64,000 nucleotides of DNA from Planobispora rosea (GCF_014648175.1 NZ_BMQP01000021.1:1-64000); one strand, 5' to 3'; counted from the first letter of the stretch, positions 40,077 to 49,898 are shown. Notes: a model not told the origin generated them from the sequence alone. Numbers and translations are program-made.

Positions 40077-41470
40077 GCGGCGGCCCACCACAGGGCGGTC
40101 CCCAGCATCACGGACGTCACCAGCGTCGGCGGGCCGCCGATGTCCGAGTAGACGAAGTCGACGAGCTGCCAGGTGAGGAAACCCGACGCGGCCAGGCCCG
40201 CCGCGCGGTCCCAGGGGGAGCGGGTACGGCGGGCGCGTCGCACGCACCAGACCGTCACGCACCCGAGGAAGAGGCAGAAGGCCGTGGCGCCGAGGAGGCC
40301 CTGCTCGCTGAGCACCAGGAGGTACATGTTGTGCGGGGACAGCAGGGGCTGCCGCTGGAAGCCGCTGACCGGGTCGGCGGTGTCGCTGCCCGACGACAGG
40401 TGGAGGGGGGCGCGGGAGTCGCGGAGGGCCGGGAAGGACCGCGGCCCCGCGCCGGTGACGGGGGCGTCCCGCCAGATGCCCAGGGCCGTCTCCCACAGGC
40501 CGTAGCGGTCGCTGACGGACCGGTCGGGCTCGGTGACCGACGAGCCGATCGAGGCCAGCCGGTGGCCCAGCGTGTCCGATCCCGATTCCGGTCCCCGGTC
40601 CCCGGTGAGCCCCAGGGCCGGGGCTCCGGCGAGCAGGACGCAGGCGGCCGCGGCGAGCAGGCCGGCGCGCACCGCCGTCCGCAGGCCGTACGTCACCAAC
40701 ATCGCCGCCGCGGCGCACGTCACCGCCAGCCAGGTGCCCCGGCTCAACGACAGCACCAGCGGCGCCACCAGCATCGCCGCCGCGCCCAGGGCGACCGCCC
40801 GCCGGCGGCCCCGCAGGGCCAGGCCGAGCGCCAGTGCGACGACGAGCCCGTAACCGACGACCGTCGCCATGCCCATCACGTCGGTCGCGCCGAAGGTCCC
40901 GACCGCCCGGATGTTCTCGCCCGCGTACGAGGCGCCGGTCCCGGTGAGGGCCTGCCAGGATCCCACCGCCCCCTGGGCCAGGGCGGTCCCGCAGACCGCC
41001 CCGCCCACCAGCCACAGGTCCACCCGGTCCCGCAGCACCGCGACGACGGCCAGCGGGACCAGCACGAACACCTGCAGGTAGCGGGCCAGGCCCGGCAGGC
41101 TCGCCATGACGTCCTGCGAGGCCACGGTGGCCGCGGTCACGGCGACCACCGGGGGCGCCGTGATCCAGACGCGCCCCGGCAGCCGGCGGCCGGGCCGCAG
41201 GAGGGTCGCGGCGGCCACCACGACCAGGGCGACCGACGCGGCGTCGGCGAGTGTCACGTCGGCGGCGACGGTCAGGTCGTCGCGTTCCTGCGGCACGCAG
41301 ACCAGGAGCACGGTCGCGGCCGCCAGGACGCTCGGCCTGCGCCACACCGGGGCCGTCGCCGTGCCCGTCGCCGTGCCCGGTGCCGTCGCTGCGCCCGGTC
41401 CCGGTGCCGTGTCCGCGGTCGTCGCCGTGTCCGCGGCCGTCCCCCGGCGCGCCACGTCCTCAGCTTCCAC
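40073..41470 (-). CDS. O-antigen ligase/Wzy-like polymerase
   Basis: Membrane protein of 465 residues with about 11-12 hydrophobic segments. The Wzy_C/O-antigen-ligase signature lies in a large extracellular loop: SVSDRYGLWETALGIWRDAPVTGAGPRSF, then SPHNMYLLVLSEQGLLG. It would polymerise repeat units outside the membrane. The N-terminal 45 residues are Thr/Ala-rich low complexity. The GTG at 41470 lacks a clear ribosome binding site, but it lies inside the upstream gene end (11-base overlap), so coupling is likely. Confidence 0.86.
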   Translation of the reverse strand: MEAEDVARRGTAADTATTADTAPGPGAATAPGTATGTATAPVWRRPSVLAAATVLLVCVPQERDDLTVAADVTLADAASVALVVVAAATLLRPGRRLPGRVWITAPPVVAVTAATVASQDVMASLPGLARYLQVFVLVPLAVVAVLRDRVDLWLVGGAVCGTALAQGAVGSWQALTGTGASYAGENIRAVGTFGATDVMGMATVVGYGLVVALALGLALRGRRRAVALGAAAMLVAPLVLSLSRGTWLAVTCAAAAMLVTYGLRTAVRAGLLAAAACVLLAGAPALGLTGDRGPESGSDTLGHRLASIGSSVTEPDRSVSDRYGLWETALGIWRDAPVTGAGPRSFPALRDSRAPLHLSSGSDTADPVSGFQRQPLLSPHNMYLLVLSEQGLLGATAFCLFLGCVTVWCVRRARRTRSPWDRAAGLAASGFLTWQLVDFVYSDIGGPPTLVTSVMLGTALWWAAA

Positions 41471-43022
41471 TGGGACGGAACGCGGACACGACGGTACGCA
41501 GGACGATCTTCATGTCGGACCGGAGCGTCCAGCCGTCGATGTAGTGGTTGTCGAACCGCGCCCGGTCCTCGATGGAGGTGTCCCCGCGCAGGCCGTGGAC
41601 CTGGGCCCAGCCGGTGAGCCCGGCCGGGACGCGGTGGCGCTCGTCGTAGTCCGGCAGGGACGCGGAGAAGCGGTCGACGAAGAACGGGCGCTCGGGCCGG
41701 GGGCCGACGACGCTCATGTCGCCCCGCAGGATGTTCCAGAGCTGGGGGAGCTCGTCCAGCGAGGTCCTGCGCAGCAGCCTGCCCACCGGGCCGACGCGCC
41801 GGTCGTCGGCGATGCTCCAGCGCGTCTCGGACTCGTGCGGGTCGCCGGGCCTGAGCGTACGCAGCTTGAGCAGCTCGAAGCGGCGGCCGCCGCACCCCAC
41901 CCGGGTCTGCCGGAACAGCACGCCGGGACCGCTCTCACAGCGCACGGCCAGGGCGCACACGGCGATGACCGGCGCGCACACCACCAGGCCCGCCAGAGCC
42001 AGGACGATGTCCAGGGCCCGCTTCAGCGGCCAGGCCGGCCGTGCCTGCGGGAGGGGGCGGATCCGCAGGACGGGGAAGCCCCAGATGTGGTCGCGCGGCG
42101 GCAGGAAGTCGGCGAGGAGACCTCCCGGCTCGGGGGCGAGGAGAACCTCGTAGCCGAGATCCCTGGCGACCCCGGCGAGGCGGTGGGCCGCCACGTCGGC
42201 GGCGGCCGGAGTGACGATCACCGTGTGGATCCGGTGGGCCCGAAGGATCTCGGCGAACCGCCCGGTACGGCCGAGCACCGGCACGATGCCCGGTTCGGGG
42301 CTCTGCCGGTCGTCGACGACGCCGACCGGCGCCATGCCGTACTCCGGGTGGTCGAGCAGGGCCGCCGCGAGGCGGTGGCGGTGGGACCCGGTACCGATCA
42401 GGAGGGTGGGCCGCGCGCCCGAGCCCGTCCGCCGGCCCCGGACGGCCGCGTACGAGGCGCCCCGGACGCCGCACGCCAGGACGGTGTGGAGGGCGACGGC
42501 GACCGCCCAGCCACCGAGGCCGCCCGCGGGCGGCGCCGCGGCGCCGAGGGCCGGGACGGGGATGAGGAGAGGGGCGAGGGCCGGGGCGAGCGCCATCGCG
42601 ACGGCCCCGCCTCCCGCGAGGGACGGCAGATCGTCCAGGACGGAGGGGACCAGGCGCTGCCGGTACAGCCCCAGGACGGCGTTGACCGCGATCAGCAGGA
42701 GCGCGGCGGTCACGGCCACGGCGGGGGACGGCGTCGCGGCGGACGGCGTCACCGGCACCGCGACGGACGCCGTGGCGGACGTCGTGACAGACACCGCGAC
42801 GGACGCCGTGATGGACCCGGCGACGGAAGCCGAGGCGGTGACGGCGGTGACGGCGCAGACGGCGTCGGCCGCGGGCAGGCCCACCCGGGGGAGCGGACGG
42901 CGGCCGGTGCGCGGCCGCCGCGTGGTCCTCCGGTGGGGGATCCGTCCGCCCGGGGCTGTTCCGCGGGAGATGCTGCCGGACGTGGCACCGGACGGGCGGC
43001 TGTCCCTGATGGTCGTGGTCAT
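41460..43022 (-). CDS. Polyprenyl-phosphate sugar-1-phosphate transferase (EPS initiator)
   Basis: Protein of 520 residues in the WbaP/WcaJ family, which transfers a sugar-1-phosphate to undecaprenyl phosphate to start the repeat unit. Four to five N-terminal membrane segments are followed by a CoA-binding-like domain (about 195-310) and the C-terminal transferase domain with PLKRALDIVLALAGLVVCAP, FRQTRVGCGGRRFELLKLRT, RTSLDELPQLWNILRGDMSV and VGPRPERPFF. GGAGGGACC precedes the ATG. The second membrane region is encoded by short Thr/Ala/Ser/Val repeats. It is the first gene of the seven-gene chain. Confidence 0.93.
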   Translation of the reverse strand: MTTTIRDSRPSGATSGSISRGTAPGGRIPHRRTTRRPRTGRRPLPRVGLPAADAVCAVTAVTASASVAGSITASVAVSVTTSATASVAVPVTPSAATPSPAVAVTAALLLIAVNAVLGLYRQRLVPSVLDDLPSLAGGGAVAMALAPALAPLLIPVPALGAAAPPAGGLGGWAVAVALHTVLACGVRGASYAAVRGRRTGSGARPTLLIGTGSHRHRLAAALLDHPEYGMAPVGVVDDRQSPEPGIVPVLGRTGRFAEILRAHRIHTVIVTPAAADVAAHRLAGVARDLGYEVLLAPEPGGLLADFLPPRDHIWGFPVLRIRPLPQARPAWPLKRALDIVLALAGLVVCAPVIAVCALAVRCESGPGVLFRQTRVGCGGRRFELLKLRTLRPGDPHESETRWSIADDRRVGPVGRLLRRTSLDELPQLWNILRGDMSVVGPRPERPFFVDRFSASLPDYDERHRVPAGLTGWAQVHGLRGDTSIEDRARFDNHYIDGWTLRSDMKIVLRTVVSAFRPSGS

Positions 43023-43210
43023 CGGTCCCTCCAGGGGGCGGGCCCCGCTTCCACGATCAATCCGAGTCCGGTCAAGATTCCCCCATATCGATCGCCCTCA
43101 TTGCTGCCGAAATCGATCGGCAGGGACCCTGGGCGATTAATTTCCGCCGTACTGGACACACGTTTCGATAATGCGCGGAGCCCCTCCGGCTAATGCGAAT
43201 GACCCGGCTC

Positions 43211-43266
43211 CGCGAGTTTCAGATGCTAGCGAGGGAGGCATCGCTAATCGCGTATCTGAACTCGCG
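43211..43266. ncRNA. Extended stem-loop in the EPS/GDH divergent region
   Basis: CGCGAGTT (43211-43218) pairs with AACTCGCG (43259-43266). CAGAT (43220-43224) pairs with ATCTG (43254-43258). TAGCGA (43227-43232) pairs with TCGCTA (43241-43246). The apical loop GGGAGGCA resembles a ribosome binding site. It lies 189 bases upstream of the EPS start. It could be a leader element, an attenuator or a DNA operator. It is listed as RNA only because the interrupted stem is typical of structured leaders. Confidence 0.35.
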
Positions 43267-43649
43267 GGCGTCCGCGGTGGTCTCAAGTGTCGGATGACCC
43301 TGCTTTTTGCGCGGGCATACCGGATCGGCCGGGAATTAAAGCGCGACTCCGGTCGGTCCAATTTTTTCCCGGGGTGGGGCGGGGAAAGGCGCGCCGTGCG
43401 CATGCGCCGCCGGAGGGGTTCGGCGCCGGGGACGGTGACGGGCTGTCACATTGACGTTCTCCACTTTTTCAGGTGGTATCAGGAGCGGTGGCTCATCTCG
43501 GTCAACGAGGACCGAACGGGCGCCGCTGGAGGTGTTGTGGCACGGGCCCTGCCCGGAGGGCGGAGGTTGGGCGGCGAGAGGACGTGTCCGTTTCGCGGGC
43601 GCGAACCCGCATTGTGGGATGCTTGTCCCACCGTTCACTCCCGGCGGGG

Positions 43650-43666
43650 GATCACGGTCCGTGATC
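43650..43666. promoter_or_regulatory. 17-bp palindrome upstream of the GDH gene
   Basis: GATCACGG at 43650-43657 and CCGTGATC at 43659-43666 around a single T. A related half, GGATCACGGGTCAC, recurs near 43700. The position about 220 bases upstream of the GDH start suits an upstream operator. The binding protein is unknown. Confidence 0.5.
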
Positions 43667-43886
43667 ATGTGCCTCCCGAGTCCCCGCCGCCGACGGCGAG
43701 GGATCACGGGTCACACGAAGACCCGCGGCGGCTTGCCGAAGATTTGCCCACCCCCGCAGGCGTCGCCGCGATGACGCGGCCGTCTGGCAACCGGAGACCG
43801 GGCATCACCGTCTTCTCCCCGGGAACTACAGCCTGACGTAGGTCCCGCTAAAACCGCAAAACCCCTCACAAAGGAGTGAGAGCGAC

Positions 43887-46800
43887 ATGCCGCTCGACGA
43901 GGCCAAAGACGAGCTGCTGAGGAGTGCCGCTGAGAGATGCGCGCACACACCGGGCAGCGACCACAGGAACGTTGAGGAGGTGCTCGCCTTCCTCAGGCTC
44001 TACTACCGGCATGTCGCTCCAGAGGACCTCCTGGACCGTGATCCAGTCGACGTGTACGGCCCGGCCACCGCGCACCGGCAGCTCGCCGAGGTCCGTCCCC
44101 AGGGCAGGGCCCTGGTGCGGGCCTACACGCCCACCCTGGAGGAGCACGGCTGGGACCCCGGCGGCTCGGTCGTCGAGGTGGTCACCGACGACATGCCCTT
44201 CCTGGTGGACTCGGTGCGGATGGAGCTCGACCGTCACGACATCGGGATCCACCTGGTGATCCACCCGCAGATGCGGGTGCGCAGGGACATGACCGGCAGG
44301 CTGCTCGACCGGGACCAGGAGAACATCACCGGGCAGATGCTCGCCGAGTCCTGGATGCACTTCGAGATCGACCGCCAGGCCGATCCGGCCGTGCTCCGGC
44401 AGCTGGAGACCGACCTGAAGCGGGTCCTGGCGGACGTGCGCTACACCGTCGAGGACTTCGCCAAGATGCGGGCGCTGGCCGTGCAGACCGCGGAGGACCT
44501 CGCGCTCAACCCGCCGTCGCCGCTGGACCCCGCCGCGGTGGAGGACGGGCTGGAGCTGATCCGCTGGCTGGCCGACGGGCACTTCACCTTCCTCGGCTAC
44601 CGCGAGTACCGCCTGGAGTGCGGAGACGACGGCGACGAGCTGCACGCGGTGCCCGGGACCGGGCTGGGCATCCTCCGCCACGACAAGGCGGGTTCGAGCA
44701 GTTTCTCCTCGCTCCCGCCCGAGCTGCGCGCGAAGGCCCGGGAGAAGCAGCTGCTGATCATCACCAAGGCCAACAGCCGCGCGACGGTCCACCGCCCCGC
44801 CTACCTGGACTACGTGGGGGTCAAGGTCTTCGACGCCGAGGGCGAGGTCGTCGGCGAGCGGCGCTTCCTCGGCCTGTTCACCCACTCGGCCTACAACGAG
44901 TCGATCACCCGTATCCCGCTCCTGCGCCGCAAGCTCGCCGAGGTGCTCGACCGGGCCGGGATCGCCCCCGACAGCCACGACGGCAAGGACCTCATCGAGA
45001 TCCTGGAGACCTTCCCCCGGGACGAGCTCTTCCCCACCTCGGTCGAGCAGCTGCTGCCGATCGCGCTCGGGGTGCTCCGGCTCCGCGAGCGCAAGCAGGT
45101 CAAGCTCTTCCTGCGCCCGGACGACTACGGCCGCTACATCTCCTGCCTGATCTACCTGCCGCGCGACCGCTACACCACCAAGATCCGCGTCAGGATGCAG
45201 GACATCCTGCTCAAGGCGCTGGGCGGCACGACGTCCGGCTACAGCGCGATGATCGGAGAGTCGGCGCTGGCCCGGCTGCAGGTGGTCGTGCGCGGAGAGC
45301 GGGGCCGGCCGGTGTCGGCCGCCGGGGTGGACGTGGAGGAGCTGGAGTCCCGGCTGGCGGCCACCACCCGCTCCTGGGAGGACGACCTGGCCGCCGCGAT
45401 CTCCGAGCTGAGCTCGGAGGAGGAGACCCCGCGGCTCGTCCGCCGGTACGCCACCGCGTTCCCCGAGGGCTACAAGGCCGACTTCCCGCCCCGGATGGCC
45501 GTGGCCGACCTGCGGCGGCTGGAGTCGCTCGCCAAGACCGGCGACGAGATCGGGATGAACCTCTACGAGCCCTACGAGGCCGCGGAGGGCGAGCGCCGGT
45601 TCAAGCTCTACCGGATCGGGGCGCCGGTCTCCCTCTCCCACGTGCTGCCGCTGCTGCAGCGCATGGGCGTCGAGGTGGTCGACGAGCGCCCCTACCAGAT
45701 CGACCGCGCGGACATGCCCGAGGCCAAGGACGCCTGGATCTACGACTTCGGCCTGCGCTACACCCCCTCGGGGGAGGTGGACCGGGACGAGTTCAAGCGG
45801 CTCTTCCAGGAGGCGTTCGACGCGTTGTGGCGCGGCCGGGTGGAGAACGACGGCTTCAACGGGCTCGTCCTGACCGCCGGGCTGACCTGGGAGCAGATCG
45901 AGATCCTGCGGGTCTACGCCAAGTACCTGCGCCAGGCCGGGACCACCTTCAGCCAGGACTACATCGAGCGTGTGCTGCTGGGCAACGTACGGCTCGCGCG
46001 GCTGCTGGTGCGGTTGTTCGAGGCGCGGCTGGACCCGCACCGCTCCGGCGAGGTCCGCGCCGAGCTGTCCGAGGCGCTGCACGAGGAGATCCTCGGCGCG
46101 CTGGACGACGTCGCCTCGCTGGACGAGGACCGGATCCTCCGCGCCTACCTGGAGATGATCCGCGCCACCCTGCGGACCAACTACTTCCAGACGTCGGGCT
46201 CCGGCCGGGCGGGGGAGCGCAAGCCGTACATCTCGCTGAAGCTCGACTCGCCCTCGATCAGCGTGCTGCCGCTGCCCCGGCCGAAGTTCGAGATCTTCGT
46301 CTACTCGCCCCGCGTCGAGGGCGTGCACCTGCGCTTCGGCAAGGTGGCCCGGGGCGGCCTGCGCTGGTCGGACCGGATGGAGGACTTCCGTACGGAGATC
46401 CTCGGCCTGGTGAAGGCACAGATGGTGAAGAACACCGTCATCGTCCCCACCGGCTCCAAGGGCGGCTTCGTCGTGAAGAATCCGCCGAAGTCGGGCTCGC
46501 GGGAGGAGGTGCTGGCCGAGGGCGTCGCCTGCTACCGCACGTTCATCTCCGGCCTCCTCGACGTCACCGACAACCTGGTCGACGGCCAGGTGGTCCCGCC
46601 CGCCGACGTGGTCAGGCACGACGAGGACGACACCTATCTCGTGGTCGCCGCGGACAAGGGCACCGCGACGTTCTCCGACATCGCCAACGAGGTGGCCAAG
46701 GAGTACGGCTTCTGGCTGGGCGACGCCTTCGCCTCCGGAGGCTCGGTCGGCTACGACCACAAGGCCATGGGCATCACCGCCCGCGGCGCCTGGGAGTCGG

Positions 46801-48776
46801 TGAAGTACCACTTCAGCACGATGGGCGTGGACGTCCAGACCACCGACTTCACCGTGGTCGGCATCGGCGACATGTCCGGCGACGTGTTCGGCAACGGCAT
46901 GCTGCTCTCCCAGCACATCCGGCTGATCGCGGCCTTCGACCACCGGCACGTCTTCGTCGACCCCGACCCCGACGCCGCGCGCAGCTACGCCGAGCGGGCC
47001 CGCCTGTTCGAGCTGCCGCGCAGCTCGTGGGAGGACTACTCGCCGTCACTGATCTCCGAGGGCGGCGGCGTCTGGCCGCGCAGCGCGAAGTCGATCCCGA
47101 TCTCGCCGCAGATGCGCGCCGCGCTCCGCATCGCCGACGGGGTGACCGCGCTGGCCCCGAACGACCTGATCAACGCCATCCTCAGGGCCCCGGTCGACCT
47201 GCTGTGGAACGGCGGCATCGGCACCTACGCCAAGGCGTCGGTCGAGTCGCACGCCGACGTCGGCGACAAGGCCAACGACAGCCTGCGGGTCGACGCCTCG
47301 CAGCTGCGCTGCAAGGTGGTCGGCGAGGGCGGCAACCTGGGCTTCACCCAGCTCGCCCGGATCGAGTTCGCGCTGAACGGCGGGCTGATCAACACCGACT
47401 TCATCGACAACTCCGCGGGCGTGGACACCTCCGACCACGAGGTGAACATCAAGATCCTGCTGGATCGCGTGGTCCGCGACGGCGAGCTCACCCACAAGCA
47501 GCGCAACGAGATCTTCCTCGAGATGACCGACGAGGTGGCGCGGCTGGTGCTGCGGGACAACTACGACCAGAACGTGGTCCTGGCCGCCGCCCGCGCGCAG
47601 GCTCCCGAGATGCTCCACATCCACGCGCGCTACCTGCGCCGCCTGGAGCGGGCCGGGCTGATCAACCGGGAGCTGGAGTTCCTGCCCTCGGACAAGACGC
47701 TCGCCGAGCGCCGTCAGGCCGGGCTCGGCCTGACGGCCCCGGAGTTCGCGGTGCTGCTGGCCTACACCAAGCTGGTGGTGGACGCCGAGATCCTCGCCTC
47801 CGACCTGCCCGACGACCCCTATCTGGCGTCGTGGCTGGTGTCGTACTTCCCCACGCCGCTGCGCGAGCGGTTCCGCACCTTCATGGACGACCACCCGCTC
47901 CGCCGGGAGATCATCACCACCTGCGTGGTGAACGACCTGGTCAACTCCGGCGGCACCACGTTCATGTTCCGCACGGGGGAGGAGAGCGGGGCCTCCTCGC
48001 CGGACATCGCCCGCGCCTACCTGGTCGCCAGGGAGGTCTTCGACCTGCCCAGCTTCTGGCGGGCCGTCGAGCGCCTCGACAACAAGGTCGACACCTCGAC
48101 TCAGATCGCCATGGAGCTGGAGGCCCGCAAGCTCTGCGAGCGCGCCGCCCGCTGGCTGCTGGGCAACCGCCGCCCGCCGCTGGATCTGGCCTCGACGGTG
48201 AGCTTCTTCTCCACGGGCATGGACGGCCTGCTCGCCCACCTGCCCAAGCTGCTGACCGGGTCGGACCTGCTGGCGTTCGAGGAGCGCCGTGACATGTTCA
48301 TCGCCCGCGGCGTGCCGCAGGATCTGGCCGAGCGGGTCGCCGCGATGGTCCCGGCCTACTCCACCTTCGACCTGGTGGAGATCGCGGCCGTCACCGGGCG
48401 CCCGGTGAACGAGGCCGCCGAGGTCTACTTCGACCTGGCCGACCGGCTCCAGCTGTCCGCGCTGCGCGAGCGGGTCATCGCGCTGCCCCGGGACAACCGG
48501 TGGAACTCCATGGCGCGGGCCGCGCTCCGCGACGACCTGTACGCCGCGCACGCGGCGCTCACCCGGGACGTCCTGGTGCACAGCGAGCCGGGGCTGGCCC
48601 CGGAGGAGCGGCTGGCGCACTGGGCCGACGCCAACTGGGCGGCGGTGGCGCGGGCACGGCAGACGATGTCGGAGATCTGGGAGAGCGACAACTTCGACCT
48701 GGCGACGCTCTCGGTGGCGCTGCGGGCGGTCCGCACGCTGGTGGCCTCCACCAGCCTGCCGCACAAGGAGTCCTGA
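43887..48776 (+). CDS. gdh: NAD-specific glutamate dehydrogenase, large (about 180 kDa) type
   Basis: Oxidises glutamate to 2-oxoglutarate and ammonia with NAD. Its 1629 residues fit the L-180 class known from Streptomyces clavuligerus. N-terminal ACT-like regulatory regions (about 1-650) precede the catalytic part. That part has GGLRWSDRMEDFRTEILGLV, the catalytic lysine region VPTGSKGGFVVKNPP, the nucleotide-binding GIGDMSGDVFGNGMLLS and WNGGIGTYAKAS. An extended C-terminal helical domain follows. AAGGAG lies 10 bases before the ATG. It is the longest gene in the window and stands alone, with the divergent EPS operon on one side. Confidence 0.95.
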   Translation: MPLDEAKDELLRSAAERCAHTPGSDHRNVEEVLAFLRLYYRHVAPEDLLDRDPVDVYGPATAHRQLAEVRPQGRALVRAYTPTLEEHGWDPGGSVVEVVTDDMPFLVDSVRMELDRHDIGIHLVIHPQMRVRRDMTGRLLDRDQENITGQMLAESWMHFEIDRQADPAVLRQLETDLKRVLADVRYTVEDFAKMRALAVQTAEDLALNPPSPLDPAAVEDGLELIRWLADGHFTFLGYREYRLECGDDGDELHAVPGTGLGILRHDKAGSSSFSSLPPELRAKAREKQLLIITKANSRATVHRPAYLDYVGVKVFDAEGEVVGERRFLGLFTHSAYNESITRIPLLRRKLAEVLDRAGIAPDSHDGKDLIEILETFPRDELFPTSVEQLLPIALGVLRLRERKQVKLFLRPDDYGRYISCLIYLPRDRYTTKIRVRMQDILLKALGGTTSGYSAMIGESALARLQVVVRGERGRPVSAAGVDVEELESRLAATTRSWEDDLAAAISELSSEEETPRLVRRYATAFPEGYKADFPPRMAVADLRRLESLAKTGDEIGMNLYEPYEAAEGERRFKLYRIGAPVSLSHVLPLLQRMGVEVVDERPYQIDRADMPEAKDAWIYDFGLRYTPSGEVDRDEFKRLFQEAFDALWRGRVENDGFNGLVLTAGLTWEQIEILRVYAKYLRQAGTTFSQDYIERVLLGNVRLARLLVRLFEARLDPHRSGEVRAELSEALHEEILGALDDVASLDEDRILRAYLEMIRATLRTNYFQTSGSGRAGERKPYISLKLDSPSISVLPLPRPKFEIFVYSPRVEGVHLRFGKVARGGLRWSDRMEDFRTEILGLVKAQMVKNTVIVPTGSKGGFVVKNPPKSGSREEVLAEGVACYRTFISGLLDVTDNLVDGQVVPPADVVRHDEDDTYLVVAADKGTATFSDIANEVAKEYGFWLGDAFASGGSVGYDHKAMGITARGAWESVKYHFSTMGVDVQTTDFTVVGIGDMSGDVFGNGMLLSQHIRLIAAFDHRHVFVDPDPDAARSYAERARLFELPRSSWEDYSPSLISEGGGVWPRSAKSIPISPQMRAALRIADGVTALAPNDLINAILRAPVDLLWNGGIGTYAKASVESHADVGDKANDSLRVDASQLRCKVVGEGGNLGFTQLARIEFALNGGLINTDFIDNSAGVDTSDHEVNIKILLDRVVRDGELTHKQRNEIFLEMTDEVARLVLRDNYDQNVVLAAARAQAPEMLHIHARYLRRLERAGLINRELEFLPSDKTLAERRQAGLGLTAPEFAVLLAYTKLVVDAEILASDLPDDPYLASWLVSYFPTPLRERFRTFMDDHPLRREIITTCVVNDLVNSGGTTFMFRTGEESGASSPDIARAYLVAREVFDLPSFWRAVERLDNKVDTSTQIAMELEARKLCERAARWLLGNRRPPLDLASTVSFFSTGMDGLLAHLPKLLTGSDLLAFEERRDMFIARGVPQDLAERVAAMVPAYSTFDLVEIAAVTGRPVNEAAEVYFDLADRLQLSALRERVIALPRDNRWNSMARAALRDDLYAAHAALTRDVLVHSEPGLAPEERLAHWADANWAAVARARQTMSEIWESDNFDLATLSVALRAVRTLVASTSLPHKES

Positions 48777-48830
48777 CCGGGGCTGGGCCCGGCCGCACGG
48801 GCGGCTTCCGGACAACCGCCGGGAGCCGCC

Positions 48831-49898
48831 CTAGGAGGGGGCCTCCAGGTCGGGAGTGATGATCACCCGGGTGATGCCGCCCGTGTAGCCGACGATCCGG
48901 GCCGTCCTGCTGCTGTCCTTGGCCGGGACCGTGCTCACGTACTGATGCGTCTCCACGACGCGCAGCTCGGCGAGGGCGTAGGGAGCCGAGGCGAGCCCCA
49001 GAGCCTCCTCCGGCACCCTGACGAACGGCGCGCAGCGGTCCTTGACCACCCGGGTGGTCGTCCTGATCAGGGAGTACGCGATCAGGGCGCCGCCGTCCGC
49101 GGTGCGCAGGGCGCGCACCGGGTAGTTCGCCGCGGCGAAGATCGAGTCATATCCGACGCACTTCTTCTTCTCCTTCAGGCGTTCGGTCACGATCTCCGAG
49201 GCGTGGGCGGAGGTGTGCGGGCCGTCGGCGATCAGCCCGGCGGCGAACCCGGCCGCGCCCTCCTCGGCGGTGGTCGCGTGGAGCGGCGCCATCAGGCGGG
49301 GGCTGATCTGCACCGCGGGATCGTCGTCGCCGAGCGCGGTCGCGTAGCCGTCGGCGTCCAGGGCGATCTGCGGGAGCTCCTCCTCCAGGCGCGACAGGGA
49401 GCTGATCTGCCAGTCGTCCTCGCCCTGCCTGGACAGCGTCAGAATCACCGGGTACGTCCCGCCCGAGGCGTCGCGGCGGTCCACGACCGCGGCGAACCAG
49501 GCGGCTCCCCCCTCCAGCCGGGGGACCAGCAGACGCGGCTCGCCCCAGGTGTGGCGCGGCGGGGCCTCGCCCGTGTTCTCCGCACTCTCGAAGGCCGCCT
49601 GGGCCAGTGCCAGGTGCCCGTCACGGGACTGCCTGAGCAGGTTGTTCTGGTCGGCGGGCAGCCGGGGGGCGGCCGCGCCCAGGACTCCGTCGGCGGACAG
49701 GATCTCCTTCAGGGCCCTGCCGGCCTCGGCCATGGTGACCAGGGGGCGGGCCGGAGCAGGTGAGGGGGTGGCGCCGCCGGCCGTGGGGCTCGGCCCGGGG
49801 GCCGCGTCACCGGCCGCGGTGCAGGCCGCCGGACCGGCCGCCAGGGCGGCCACGGCGAGCGCGAGCGCGAGCAGGCCCCGCCGCCCATGTCCCCGCAC
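48831..49898 (-). CDS. Putative lipoprotein, function unknown
   Basis: Protein of 355 residues. An N-terminal signal peptide (RRGLLALALAVAALAAG) ends at a lipobox-like PAAC, then a Pro/Ser/Thr linker. The mature part is a mixed domain of about 300 residues starting VTMAEAGRALKEILSADGVL, with two cysteines that may pair (KKKCVGYDS and KDRCAPFVR). It resembles uncharacterised actinobacterial surface lipoproteins. The start is GTG at 49898, with GGGAGG about 5 bases upstream. It converges with the GDH gene and is divergent from prfB across about 125 bases. Confidence 0.78.
   Translation of the reverse strand: MRGHGRRGLLALALAVAALAAGPAACTAAGDAAPGPSPTAGGATPSPAPARPLVTMAEAGRALKEILSADGVLGAAAPRLPADQNNLLRQSRDGHLALAQAAFESAENTGEAPPRHTWGEPRLLVPRLEGGAAWFAAVVDRRDASGGTYPVILTLSRQGEDDWQISSLSRLEEELPQIALDADGYATALGDDDPAVQISPRLMAPLHATTAEEGAAGFAAGLIADGPHTSAHASEIVTERLKEKKKCVGYDSIFAAANYPVRALRTADGGALIAYSLIRTTTRVVKDRCAPFVRVPEEALGLASAPYALAELRVVETHQYVSTVPAKDSSRTARIVGYTGGITRVIITPDLEAPS

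Larger units (their letters stand above)
43023..43886. other. 864-bp intergenic region upstream of the EPS operon and GDH
   Basis: No supported gene: open frames exist but lack family-like sequence and ribosome binding sites. It contains AT-rich stretches near 43070-43350, a stem-loop at 43211-43266 and a palindrome at 43650-43666. The promoters of the EPS operon (leftward) and of the glutamate dehydrogenase gene (rightward) must lie here. Confidence 0.7.

Noticed and set aside
38496-41345. 949-residue flippase-polymerase fusion
   Set aside because: The N-terminal half is an antisense-like shadow of the polymerase gene in another frame. The flippase starts at 40076.
43171-43836. Open frame in the 864-bp gap
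   Set aside because: No ribosome binding site, and Arg-rich random-looking composition. It runs through the stem-loop and the palindrome.
43866-46949. Long minus-strand open frame of about 1000 codons opposite the glutamate dehydrogenase gene
   Set aside because: Low-complexity His/Gln/Val/Gly-rich sequence typical of antisense frames in GC-rich DNA. It has no family motifs, and the + strand gene is unequivocal.
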